DNA of 55,258 nucleotides. It comes from UBA11606 sp049437325 (GTDB lineage Bacteria > Actinomycetota > Acidimicrobiia > Acidimicrobiales > Aldehydirespiratoraceae). The notes under the pieces were generated by a model, which searched no databases, was not told where the DNA came from, and worked only from the letters and a program-made list of their open reading frames with translations. Of this stretch, positions 18,991 to 27,600 are shown in pieces; position 1 is the stretch's first letter, and the number at the start of each line of letters is the position of its first letter. The translations under genes were made by a program, and so were the position numbers. The stretch lies in assembly GCA_049437325.1 (NCBI GenBank), contig JBMTIM010000014.1, forward strand, positions 1 through 55,258. Direction: 5' to 3'.

Positions 18991-20355
18991 ATGGACCTCG
19001 CTGAACTCCGAACTCGGACCGCCGACCGGTCGATCGAATCGGTGGTGGTCGGCTTCACCGACCACTACGGCCGCACGATGGGCAAGCGATTCGATGCCGA
19101 GTTCTTTGTCGACTCGTGTGCCGACGACGGCACCCACGCCTGCGACTACCTCCTCACGGTCGACATGGAGATGGAGCCGGTCGAGGGATACGCCTTCGCC
19201 AACTGGGAGCGGGGGTACGGCGATGTCCACCTCGTCCCCGATCTCGCCACCCTGCGGGAGGCGGCATGGACCACGGGTACCGCCTTCGTCCTTTGCGATG
19301 TGATCGACGATGCGACCCACGAGCCGGTCGCGGTCGCCCCGCGGTCGATTCTCAAGACGCAGATCGAGGCACTTGCCGCCGAGGGATTCAGCGCTGCGGC
19401 GGCGAGCGAACTCGAGTTCTTCCTGTTTCGAGACTCCTATCGCGATGCCTACGCCAAGGGCTATCGCGATCTCGAGGCGGCGGGTTGGTATGTCGAGGAC
19501 TATCACCTCCTGCAGGCGAGTCGGGTCGAGGACTATGTCGGAGCAGCACGCCGAGCCCTCCGTGACAGCGGCGTGCCAGTCGAGAACTCCAAAGGTGAGG
19601 CTGCGGTGGGGCAGCACGAGCTCAACATCCGCTTTGCCGACGCACTCACCATGGCCGACCGTCACGTCGTGATGAAACAGGCGATGAAAGAACTCGCCGA
19701 TGCCATGGGGGTATCGGTCACGTTCATGGCGAAGCCCGATGCAGCCCAGCCCGGCAACAGCTGCCACATCCACCTGTCGCTGTGGAACGGCGACCGCAAC
19801 GCGTTTGCCGCCGCTGACGATGCCATGGCCAACGCCGACGGCCGCTCGGACCTTTTTCGGTGGTTCCTCGGTGGGTGGATGTACCACGCTGCCGACCTCA
19901 TGCCATTCGTGGCCGGCACCATCAACTCCTACAAGCGCTACCAGGATCAGTCCTGGGCGCCGACGAAGATTGCGTGGTCGACCGACAACCGCACCGCCGG
20001 GTTCCGTGTCGTTGGTTCAGGCGCCAGCCTTCGGATCGAGAACCGCATTCCCGGTGGTGACACCAACCCGTATCTCGCCTTCGCCGCAGCGATCGCAAGC
20101 GGTCTCGACGGCATTCGTAATCAGATCGAACCGCCTGCGGAGTTCTCCGGTGACGTCTACACCGCCACCGGGCTCCAGCAGGTCCCATCGACGTTGCGCG
20201 ATGCGGTCGACCGGTTCGAGGCGAGCAGTGCCGCTCGCCGTTTCTTCGGCGACACAGTCGTGGATCACTACACCCATCATCTCCGCACCGAGGTTGCTGC
20301 GGCCGAAGCAGCCGTCACGGACTGGGAGATGCAGCGCTACTTCGAACGGATCTGA
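18991..20355 (+). CDS. glutamine synthetase-like gamma-glutamyl-amine ligase
   Basis: This 454-aa GS-superfamily protein is of the catabolic GlnA3/GlnA4/PuuA kind rather than the nitrogen-assimilating GlnA. GS landmarks present: ASELEFFLF (metal-binding Glu), KGEAAVGQHELN, NSCHIHLSLW, the APTKIAWSTDNRTAGFR ATP/substrate segment, and RIENRIPGGDTNPYL with the R-x-E-x-R metal motif. The predicted reaction is ATP-dependent ligation of glutamate to an amine. Length suits PuuA-type enzymes. It sits between an iron alcohol dehydrogenase and a flavin monooxygenase in one operon with gaps of 15 and 6 nt. The amine could be a polyamine, ethanolamine, an alkylamine or an aromatic amine. No gamma-glutamyl hydrolase is in the operon. 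Confidence 0.85.
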   Translation: MDLAELRTRTADRSIESVVVGFTDHYGRTMGKRFDAEFFVDSCADDGTHACDYLLTVDMEMEPVEGYAFANWERGYGDVHLVPDLATLREAAWTTGTAFVLCDVIDDATHEPVAVAPRSILKTQIEALAAEGFSAAAASELEFFLFRDSYRDAYAKGYRDLEAAGWYVEDYHLLQASRVEDYVGAARRALRDSGVPVENSKGEAAVGQHELNIRFADALTMADRHVVMKQAMKELADAMGVSVTFMAKPDAAQPGNSCHIHLSLWNGDRNAFAAADDAMANADGRSDLFRWFLGGWMYHAADLMPFVAGTINSYKRYQDQSWAPTKIAWSTDNRTAGFRVVGSGASLRIENRIPGGDTNPYLAFAAAIASGLDGIRNQIEPPAEFSGDVYTATGLQQVPSTLRDAVDRFEASSAARRFFGDTVVDHYTHHLRTEVAAAEAAVTDWEMQRYFERI

Positions 20356-20361
20356 TCCATC

Positions 20362-21645
20362 ATGACCGTCGTCGTTGCAGGAGGTGGGATCGCCGGGCTC
20401 ACCATGGCCCTCACCTGCCACCAGATCGGTGTACCGGTCCGGGTGTTCGAGTCGTCGCGTCGGATCCTGCCACTCGGCGTCGGGATCAACCTGCTGCCCA
20501 ACGCCGTTCGCGAACTGACCGATCTCGGGGTGGCCGACCGGCTGTCCGAGATCGGGATCGCCACGCAGGAGTGGGCCTTGGTGGGCCGAGGCGGGAACGA
20601 CATCTGGTCTGAACCCCGAGGTCTCCTGGCCGGTTACCAGTGGCCCCAATGGTCGGTTCATCGGGGTGAGCTGCAGCTCCTGTTGCTGGACGAGGTGCGG
20701 CGGCGTTGTGGGACCGAGGCAGTCGTGGAGGCCCACCGCCTGGTCGGGTACCGAAACACCGCCGACGGCATCACGGCCACGTTCGAGGACCGGGAGGGTG
20801 GCAGCACCGTCGAGGTCGATGCCGACATCCTCATCGCGGCCGACGGCTTGAACTCTGGAGCGCGCCGCCAACTCCTGCCCAACGAGGGCGCGGTGCGATG
20901 GGGAGGCATGATGCTGTGGCGAGGCACGGCCGTTGGGCCGCCTGTCCGAACCGGAGCCTCGTTCATGCTCGTCGGCAACCTCGACCAGCGTTTCGTGCAC
21001 TATCCGATCGGACCGATCAACCCCGTCACCGGTCTTCAGCGTCAAAATTGGCTGCTCGAACTGAAGCTCGACACAGCGGCCGGCTGGGACTCCAGCGCAG
21101 GGTGGAATCGAGAGGTCGACAAATCCACCTTTCTCCCCCACTTCACCGATTGGGTGTGGGACTGGTTCGATGTGCCGTCGTTCGTTGAACGGGCCGAAAC
21201 CGTGTGGGAGTTCCCGATGGTCGATCGCGATCCAGCTCCGACCTGGCTCGATGGCCGCATGGCCCTCATCGGCGATGCAGCCCATGTGATGTACCCCGTT
21301 GGGTCCAACGGAGCGAGTCAGGCAATCGTCGACGCACGCGTGCTCGGCGCGCAGTTCCTTCGGCACGGTGTGACCCCAGACGCGCTTGCTGCCTTCGAGG
21401 AGCAACTGCACGAGGACGTGTCGGCCCTCGTGCTTCGCAACCGCGGTCACGGACCCATGGCGATCCTCGGTGAGGTTGACGATCGGTGTGGGGGGTACTT
21501 CGACAACATCGACGATGTCATGCCCCGCCACGAGGTCGAGCACTTCATGGCCCGCTACAAAGAAGCAGCCGGGTTCGCCATGGAGGCGCTCAACGCCGCT
21601 CCCCGCACGATTCCACACGGAGTTCGAGTCGACGGCACGGTCTGA
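20362..21645 (+). CDS. FAD-dependent aromatic-type monooxygenase
   Basis: This 427-aa class A flavoprotein monooxygenase resembles salicylate hydroxylase/PhzS-type enzymes. It has the FAD-binding GGGIAGL at the N terminus, the DG motif in ILIAADGLNSGAR, and the second FAD motif RMALIGDAAHVMYPVGSNGA. No membrane segment is seen. It starts 6 nt after the GS-like gene and closes the operon. It is predicted to hydroxylate a ring or activated carbon with NAD(P)H and O2; the substrate may be the gamma-glutamylated intermediate or a downstream product. Confidence 0.87.
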   Translation: MTVVVAGGGIAGLTMALTCHQIGVPVRVFESSRRILPLGVGINLLPNAVRELTDLGVADRLSEIGIATQEWALVGRGGNDIWSEPRGLLAGYQWPQWSVHRGELQLLLLDEVRRRCGTEAVVEAHRLVGYRNTADGITATFEDREGGSTVEVDADILIAADGLNSGARRQLLPNEGAVRWGGMMLWRGTAVGPPVRTGASFMLVGNLDQRFVHYPIGPINPVTGLQRQNWLLELKLDTAAGWDSSAGWNREVDKSTFLPHFTDWVWDWFDVPSFVERAETVWEFPMVDRDPAPTWLDGRMALIGDAAHVMYPVGSNGASQAIVDARVLGAQFLRHGVTPDALAAFEEQLHEDVSALVLRNRGHGPMAILGEVDDRCGGYFDNIDDVMPRHEVEHFMARYKEAAGFAMEALNAAPRTIPHGVRVDGTV

Positions 21646-21672
21646 CGGGGTGACGCGTCGAGCGGCGACCGG

Positions 21673-21678
21673 TACTCT
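21673..21678 (+). promoter_or_regulatory. promoter of the M15 peptidase gene
   Basis: TACTCT lies 8 nt before the GTG at 21687, with a GTGACG -35-like hexamer 17 nt upstream of it. A leaderless start at GTG is predicted; an adjacent TTG is the alternative. Confidence 0.5.
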
Positions 21679-21686
21679 CGTGGGCT

Positions 21687-22907
21687 GTGTTGCGGCCGAC
21701 CACGACACCCCCGCTCCCCTCGTCGACATCCCCACAACGACGAGTCGTCGTCTTCATCGCGTCGATCCTGGGGCTTGCCGGAATCGCTACCGTTGCGTCC
21801 GCGGCCACGCCCGATGAACTCCGAGACGAGCGCAAGACCGTCCAGGAGGAAGCGGCGGCGCTGGCCGTCGAGCTCGAGGTCGAGTTGGCCGAGGTCGAAG
21901 AACTCGAAGCGGCACTCGCAGCGGCGCAGGCACATGTCGACGGCCAACAGGCAGCCGTCGACGCTGCTATGCGGGCGGTCGCCGACGCCGAAGCGGCAGC
22001 TGAAGAGGCCGATCGTGCGATCATGGCCCTCGAGTCCCTCCAGCAGCGCACGCGCCTCGAGCTCCGCGATGCAGCGATCAACTCGTATGTGTCGTTCCAG
22101 GGCTTCGATCATCTCGACGCACTCGGTGACGATCCGTGGCAGTCGAGCCGGGCCGAGACACTCGCCGACATCGGAGCAGGAAACAGCTTCGACGTACTCG
22201 ACGAGCTACGCACGATTGGTGCCGAGCTCGAGCTCCAACGGGAGGTGGCGCAACAGGCCCGGGTCGATGCTGCGACGTACCGGGATGCGATGGAAGACAG
22301 GCTCGACGAGCTTGCTGCAGCCCGAGCGTTGGAAGAGACCCTCTTGCTTGCTGCCCTCGCCCGTCAGGAGCGGCGGCTCGGCGAGGCCGCAGCACTCGCC
22401 CAACTCGAGGCATCACTCGCCGAGGAGATCCGCGTCGAGGAGCAGCGCATCGCTGATGCAATCGCGAGCCGGTTGCCCCCGGCCGGCGGGAAGGTGACCA
22501 TTCCCGACGGGGCCGACATCGAACTGGTGACGATCGACGGGATCGTGGTCAACGCACTGATCGCAGACAATGTTCGCGGCATCCTGGCCGCCATGTCGGC
22601 GCGCGGCTTCGAGCTCTCGGGCGGCGGCTATCGCAGTATCGACAGCCAGATCCGCCTGCGGCGGGCCAACTGCGGCACCTCCGAGTACGCCATTTGGGAG
22701 ATGCCGGCCAGCCAGTGTCGACCCCCTACCGCTCGCCCCGGTCTGAGTCAGCACGAACTGGGCTTGGCGATCGATTTCACGCTCGACGGACGGGTCATCC
22801 GCTGCCGTGATTGCAGCGTCTTTCGCGCCCTCTCGGAGATCGCTCCCGAGTTCGGGTTCTTCAACCTTCCCAGCGAACCCTGGCACTGGTCGACGACAGG
22901 CGGCTGA
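21687..22907 (+). CDS. M15B-type D-alanyl-D-alanine carboxypeptidase with coiled coil
   Basis: This 406-aa exported protein starts with an uncleaved or cleaved signal segment (hydrophobic residues about 19-40, ending VASAA). It continues with an Ala/Glu-rich coiled coil (about 45-260) like that of peptidoglycan-hydrolase activators, and ends in a VanY-type peptidase domain. The zinc site is visible as LSQHELGLAIDF (His and Asp of S-x-H-x2-G-x3-D) and EPWHW (His). It is predicted to trim peptidoglycan stem peptides outside the membrane. The coiled coil may position it with division or envelope partners. Its stop overlaps the next ATG by 1 nt (TGATG). Confidence 0.87.
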   Translation: MLRPTTTPPLPSSTSPQRRVVVFIASILGLAGIATVASAATPDELRDERKTVQEEAAALAVELEVELAEVEELEAALAAAQAHVDGQQAAVDAAMRAVADAEAAAEEADRAIMALESLQQRTRLELRDAAINSYVSFQGFDHLDALGDDPWQSSRAETLADIGAGNSFDVLDELRTIGAELELQREVAQQARVDAATYRDAMEDRLDELAAARALEETLLLAALARQERRLGEAAALAQLEASLAEEIRVEEQRIADAIASRLPPAGGKVTIPDGADIELVTIDGIVVNALIADNVRGILAAMSARGFELSGGGYRSIDSQIRLRRANCGTSEYAIWEMPASQCRPPTARPGLSQHELGLAIDFTLDGRVIRCRDCSVFRALSEIAPEFGFFNLPSEPWHWSTTGG

Positions 22908-24400
22908 TGTTCCTCGACATCGCGACCGACGATCCGCATCGTCGTGCACTCGTCGACGACCTCGGGACGGTCCGGACGTTCGGTGAGCTGTATGAGCGAG
23001 CGACACGGCTCGGACACGCCATGCGAGCAGCCGGCGTGCCGGTGGGCGGACATGTTGGTGTCCTCACCGAGAACCGGGCCGAGTATTTCGAGTTGTATCT
23101 GGCTGCGCTGGTGTCGGGGGCCTGGCTCGTACCGATCAACGGGCTGCTGTCGCCGGCCGAGGTCGACTATGTGGTGTCCGATGCCGACCTCACCCTCGTC
23201 TTCGCAGAGGACGAACTCGCACCTCTGCTGCCCACCGAGTGCGCCGTCGTTCGGTTCGGCCCCGAGTTCGAGGCGCTGGTGGCAGCCGGTGACACCGCAC
23301 CGTTCCCATCTGACGGTCCACCCGGCTCTCGGTTTTCCTATACCTCGGGAACCACCGGCCACCCGAAGGGAGTCAAGCGGGCGATTCCCGCAACGGTGTC
23401 GGAGATGCTGCGTGCCCAATCGACGGCCGGCACCGACGTCGCCCTCGACGGTGACGGGGTGCACCTCGTCACCGGGCCCGCCTACCACGCAGCGGTTGGT
23501 GGATTCGCGTTCTTCGACCTGTGCAACGGAGCAACGCTTCGGATCATGCGTCGCTTCGACGCCGCCCGAACCGTGGCATTGATCGAAGCCGAACAGGTCC
23601 GCCGCACCCATCTGGTTCCGACGATGATGGTGCGCATGCTGCGTCTCGACGACGACCAGCGCGCCGGCGATTTCTCGTCGCTCGAGGTTGTGCTTCACGG
23701 TGCCGCACCGATCGCACCGGTCGTGAAGCAGCGCATGATCGACTGGCTCGGTCCGATTCTGGTCGAATACTGGGGCACATCGGAGGCTGGCGTGTTCACC
23801 CGGGTCGACAGCGCTGAGTGGCTGCAGCATCCCGGAACCGTGGGCCGGCCGGTGCCGGGGTTCGAGGTCTTTGCGGTCGACGATGCCGACGCCCGGTTGC
23901 CTCCTGGCGAAGTCGGTCGCCTGTTCTGTCACACGCCCGGTCGCGATCAACCGTTCTCGTATTGGAATGCGCCCGACAAAACTGCGGCCGCTTACCTACG
24001 GCCCGGCGTGTTCACGATGGGCGACATGGGTCGAGTCGACGACGACGGTTGGATCTTCCTCGCCGATCGCGCAACCAACATGATCATCACCGGCGGTGTC
24101 AACGTGTATCCGGCCGAGGTCGAACAGGTGTTGCTCGAACACCCGGCCATCGTCGATGCCGCTGTCTTCGGTATCCCCGACGAGGAGTGGGGTGAACAGG
24201 TCAAAGCTGCGGTCGAGTGCGCCGAGGGCAAAGCAACCACTACCGACGAATTGCTCGCCTTCGCCCGTGAGCGACTCGGCCGCCACAAGGTGCCGCGGTC
24301 GATCGATATCCACGACCGACTTCCGCGCCAGCCCAACGGCAAGCTGTATCTCGATACGCTCAAAGCTCCCTACTGGGACGGGCACGATCGCCGCATCTGA
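22907..24400 (+). CDS. acyl-CoA synthetase (AMP-forming)
   Basis: This 497-aa ANL ligase has the P-loop YTSGTTGHPKGVKR, the EYWGTSEAG motif, MGDMGRVDDDGWIFLADR, GGVNVYPAEVE and the C-terminal catalytic Lys in PNGKLYLDTL. The start at 22907 overlaps the peptidase stop (TGATG), giving MFLDIATDDPHRRALVDD, the normal family N terminus. It is related to, but not a recent duplicate of, the enzyme at 5803-7353. Coupling to a peptidoglycan enzyme is probably only transcriptional. Next comes an acyl-CoA dehydrogenase that could use its product. Confidence 0.9.
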   Translation: MFLDIATDDPHRRALVDDLGTVRTFGELYERATRLGHAMRAAGVPVGGHVGVLTENRAEYFELYLAALVSGAWLVPINGLLSPAEVDYVVSDADLTLVFAEDELAPLLPTECAVVRFGPEFEALVAAGDTAPFPSDGPPGSRFSYTSGTTGHPKGVKRAIPATVSEMLRAQSTAGTDVALDGDGVHLVTGPAYHAAVGGFAFFDLCNGATLRIMRRFDAARTVALIEAEQVRRTHLVPTMMVRMLRLDDDQRAGDFSSLEVVLHGAAPIAPVVKQRMIDWLGPILVEYWGTSEAGVFTRVDSAEWLQHPGTVGRPVPGFEVFAVDDADARLPPGEVGRLFCHTPGRDQPFSYWNAPDKTAAAYLRPGVFTMGDMGRVDDDGWIFLADRATNMIITGGVNVYPAEVEQVLLEHPAIVDAAVFGIPDEEWGEQVKAAVECAEGKATTTDELLAFARERLGRHKVPRSIDIHDRLPRQPNGKLYLDTLKAPYWDGHDRRI

Positions 24401-24505
24401 CCGATACGGCGGCCACCCGGCGGGGCTGTCACGCCGAGCGGGATGTAGCGTCTCACGACCGCGCCGATCCACGGCACGCCGGTGCCGTCCCGACAAGGAG
24501 CGTTC

Positions 24506-25648
24506 ATGCCGACGTCGATCTACGACGAAACTCACGACCTCTTCCGCAACGCCGTTCGCGCCTTCATCGCCGAGGAAATGCAGCCGCATTTCGACGAGTG
24601 GGAGAAGGCCGGCATCATGGACCGTGAGATCTACGCCAAGGCCGGGCAGCACGGGTTCGTCGGCTTCAACATGCCGGAGTCCCACGGTGGTGGCGGAAGC
24701 AACGACTTCCGATTCAATGCCGTCGTCAGTGAAGAACTCGCCTACGCCGGCATGGGCGGCGCAGGAAACGGCATCGGCCTGCAAAACGACATCGTCTCGC
24801 CGTACTTCATCGCCTACTGCACCGATGAGCAGAAGGATCGCTGGTGGCCCGGCATCGCGTCTGGTGAGAAGATCCTGGCGATCGCCATGACCGAGCCAGG
24901 CACCGGTTCAGACCTTGCCTCCATCGCCACCACCGCAGTCGCCGACGGTGATGAATACGTCGTCAACGGCGCCAAAACCTTCATCACCAACGGAATCAAC
25001 TCCGATCTCGTCGTCACCGTGGTGCGCACCGGCGAGGGGCGCGACGGGCTCTCGCTGCTCGTGGTCGAGCGGGGGATGCCCGGCTTCGAACGGGGTCGCA
25101 ACCTCGACAAGATCGGCCAGAAGTCGGCCGACACCGCCGAGCTGTTCTTCACCGACGTGCGAGTACCCAAGACCAACCTGCTCGGCGACGAGGGAAAGGC
25201 GATGGAGTACCTCAGCTTCAACTTGGCCCAGGAACGGCTCTCGCTTGCGATCAACGGCGTTGCCGTTGCCGAGGCGGCAGTGCGGTGGACCGTCGACTAC
25301 GTGAAGGACCGCACCGCCTTCGGACAGCCCATCGCTGCGTTCCAGAACACGAAGTTCGTGCTGGCCGAGTGCGCCACCGAGGTCACCGTTGCCCGTGCCT
25401 TCATGGACCGGTGCATCGTCGACCATGTCGAGAACGGACTCTCGGCTGCCGATGCTGCCAAGGCCAAGCTGTACGCCACCGAACTCCAGAACCGCATCAC
25501 CGACCGATGCCTTCAGCTCTTCGGCGGGTACGGCTACATGTCGGAGTATCCGATCGGTGTTGCCTACGCCGACGCGCGGGTTGCCACGATCTACGGCGGC
25601 ACGAGCGAGATCATGAAGACGATCATTTCCCAAGACGTCCTGTCCTGA
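24506..25648 (+). CDS. acyl-CoA dehydrogenase
   Basis: This 380-aa FAD-dependent dehydrogenase introduces an alpha-beta double bond into an acyl-CoA. Its segments include AMTEPGTGSDLASI (FAD/substrate loop), the NGAKTFITNGINSDL strand, AFGQPIAAFQNTKF, the RCLQLFGGYGYM motif and the C-terminal catalytic-base region YGGTSEIMKTII. The ATG at 24506 is preceded by a strong ribosome-binding site (AAGGAG, 24495-24500), so this gene has a leadered transcript, unlike many neighbours. A TAGCGT near 24446 is a possible -10. Confidence 0.93.
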   Translation: MPTSIYDETHDLFRNAVRAFIAEEMQPHFDEWEKAGIMDREIYAKAGQHGFVGFNMPESHGGGGSNDFRFNAVVSEELAYAGMGGAGNGIGLQNDIVSPYFIAYCTDEQKDRWWPGIASGEKILAIAMTEPGTGSDLASIATTAVADGDEYVVNGAKTFITNGINSDLVVTVVRTGEGRDGLSLLVVERGMPGFERGRNLDKIGQKSADTAELFFTDVRVPKTNLLGDEGKAMEYLSFNLAQERLSLAINGVAVAEAAVRWTVDYVKDRTAFGQPIAAFQNTKFVLAECATEVTVARAFMDRCIVDHVENGLSAADAAKAKLYATELQNRITDRCLQLFGGYGYMSEYPIGVAYADARVATIYGGTSEIMKTIISQDVLS

Positions 25649-25701
25649 CTGGAAGAGCCGCCGTTCCCGCCGCCGAAGACGGTGCGCTTGCGGTTGCTGC
25701 G

Positions 25702-26586
25702 CTAGGTCGGCCTTGGGCCACGCACTGCCGGCATCCATCGAGGCCCTGCCGTGGCATCGATACGGGCAACAAAAGCATCGTGGTGTGGCTCGACGAGGTC
25801 GAGGAACTGCAGTGTCATCGCCTCGCCGACCTCTTGCCATACCGGGGCGGTCACTGCATCGGTGCGACGCTCGATGTCGAGTCGCAACGCTCGACCGGCG
25901 TCCGTGAGGTGCCGGTCGAGCGCGAAGCCCCTGGTGGTGAGCGCAGCCCAGGCCCGCTCGACGGCAGCGTCGTCAGCCCCTCGACTGCGGGCAATCCATT
26001 CCTCGTCGCCGTAGTCGTCGACATCGATCATCGCTGAGTGCAGCAGGCCCGCCTGTACGTCGTCGATGCCTTCCGACGCCAGGATCGCCCAGTGATTGTC
26101 ACCACGAAGCTCACGGATGCAATGCGCTGCATGCCAGGCCGAGAGGGCGGCGCTTCGGCCGTTGCGGGGAAGAGCACGGGCGGCAGCGAACATCGGTCGG
26201 GCGCCACCGAACGTTGCGTCGACAGCCCGCCAGAGATCGTCCGCCACACCGCCCAACCCAGCAGCAAGCCCGGGAGCAATCGATTCGAGTCCCGGGACGA
26301 CGGCATCGTCGAGTGCCTCGAGCACCTGCGTGTGGGTCATGCGGGACCGAACCGTCGCCGCCACCCGCTCGATGATCGAGGGGTTGATCGAATACGTCAT
26401 CGCTGCCATCACCGGAGGTGGGCTGTCGCCGAGTGTGGCGAGCCGCCACGCGATGATCCAGGCGTCCGGGTTGGGCATGCCGAGGTCGACAAAGGTTGCC
26501 TTTGCGCGCTCGTCCCACATCATCCAGCCGACAAGGTCGTGACACGCAAGCCCGCCGCGAGCGCTGAGCGTCACCCAGTCGGTCAC
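25702..26586 (-). CDS. SCO6745-like protein
   Basis: This 294-aa actinobacterial protein is recognised by its overall pattern: an N-terminal helical part with AMTYSINPSIIERVAATV, a middle HCIRELRGDNHWAILASEGIDDVQAGLLHS segment, and a C-terminal winged-helix-like stretch (DDAAVERAWAALTTRGFALDRHLTDAGRALR) followed by a short acidic helix. It starts with a GTG at 26586 whose GTGA overlaps the stop of the upstream LLM oxidoreductase, so the two are translationally coupled. The function of the family is unknown; a MarR-like ligand-responsive role has been suggested by the fold but is not established here. It is convergent with the acyl-CoA dehydrogenase. Confidence 0.7.
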   Translation of the reverse strand: MTDWVTLSARGGLACHDLVGWMMWDERAKATFVDLGMPNPDAWIIAWRLATLGDSPPPVMAAMTYSINPSIIERVAATVRSRMTHTQVLEALDDAVVPGLESIAPGLAAGLGGVADDLWRAVDATFGGARPMFAAARALPRNGRSAALSAWHAAHCIRELRGDNHWAILASEGIDDVQAGLLHSAMIDVDDYGDEEWIARSRGADDAAVERAWAALTTRGFALDRHLTDAGRALRLDIERRTDAVTAPVWQEVGEAMTLQFLDLVEPHHDAFVARIDATAGPRWMPAVRGPRPT

Positions 26587-27557
26587 TGGTCGGCCTGGAG
26601 CACCGAATCGGCGGCAAGTTCGGCGCACCGCCACGCCACGTCGATCGGCATGCCACCACACAGTGGGTGTAGCGAGAGCGACCCCTTCTCCCGAGCGTGC
26701 TCGACTGCCTGGTCAGGGGTGTAGAAGCGGTAGATCCCCTCGTCGCGCAGTTGGGCGACGGTGGTGGCATGGGAGTGGACAACCGACTTCTGGTGGGGCT
26801 GTTGCCACCCGTGATAGGTCTGCGCCTCGAGCAGGAAGTGCTGCCCGTGCTCGGCCCAGGCCCGGTCGGGGTCGTCCACGATCACGATCTGGGGAGCCTC
26901 CTCGGGGCAGATGACGAACGGGGCAATGCCCGCCTGCACGCACAGCTCCTCGTAGTACGCCTTGACGTCCTGCTTGTTTCCGCCCATCGAGAACGGGAGA
27001 CCGAGGCGCACGGCTCGCCGGGCCGATGCCTTTGCCGACCCACCGATCATGAGGGTTGGGTGCGGTTCACTGAACGGCTTCGGCAGGACCTGCACCATCT
27101 CGCCGTTGTGCTCGAACGGCTCTCCGGTCCACGCTCTGAGCAAGACGTCGAGGCTCTCGTCGAGGATGCGGCCCCGTTCGGACCATTCCTTGCCCATCGC
27201 TGCGTATTCGACCGGTCGATAGCCGAGACCGACCGTGACGACGATGCGGCCCTTGCTCACCAGATCGAGCACGGCCAGATCCTCGGCGACCCGGATCGGG
27301 TCGTGCAGCGGCAGCAGAAGCGCACCGATCAAGCAGAGCACGTGCTCGGTGCGCGACACGATCATGCCGGCGGTCATCATCGGCGTTGGCGACCACCCGG
27401 TACTGCTGACATGGTGTTCGTCGAGCTGCACTGCGTTGAGCCCGCGTTCGTCGAGGAACTCGGCGATGTCGAGGGCCGCACGATACCGGTCACTCATCTC
27501 GGTCCCGTCGACAGGGTCGGGGTGGACGTGGTTGATCCGGATGAGCGTGAAGGCCAT
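26583..27557 (-). CDS. LLM-class flavin/F420-dependent oxidoreductase
   Basis: This 324-aa luciferase-like TIM barrel has an MAFTLIRINHVHPDP start, LNAVQLDEHHVSSTGWSPTP, RTEHVLCLIGALLLPLHDPIRVAEDLAVLD (typical bacterial-luciferase-like core), and GRIVVTVGLGYRPVEY. This subgroup is often annotated as alkanal or nitrilotriacetate monooxygenase-like, but the substrate is unassigned. The ATG at 27557 is chosen by conservation; a CAGGGT box 7 nt upstream is a weak -10 candidate. A GTG nine codons earlier is the alternative. It is coupled by a 4-nt overlap to the SCO6745-like gene. Confidence 0.85.
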   Translation of the reverse strand: MAFTLIRINHVHPDPVDGTEMSDRYRAALDIAEFLDERGLNAVQLDEHHVSSTGWSPTPMMTAGMIVSRTEHVLCLIGALLLPLHDPIRVAEDLAVLDLVSKGRIVVTVGLGYRPVEYAAMGKEWSERGRILDESLDVLLRAWTGEPFEHNGEMVQVLPKPFSEPHPTLMIGGSAKASARRAVRLGLPFSMGGNKQDVKAYYEELCVQAGIAPFVICPEEAPQIVIVDDPDRAWAEHGQHFLLEAQTYHGWQQPHQKSVVHSHATTVAQLRDEGIYRFYTPDQAVEHAREKGSLSLHPLCGGMPIDVAWRCAELAADSVLQADQ

Positions 27558-27600
27558 GGCCTCTACCCTGCCCCACCGACCCACTGCCGAGCGAGTCGAC

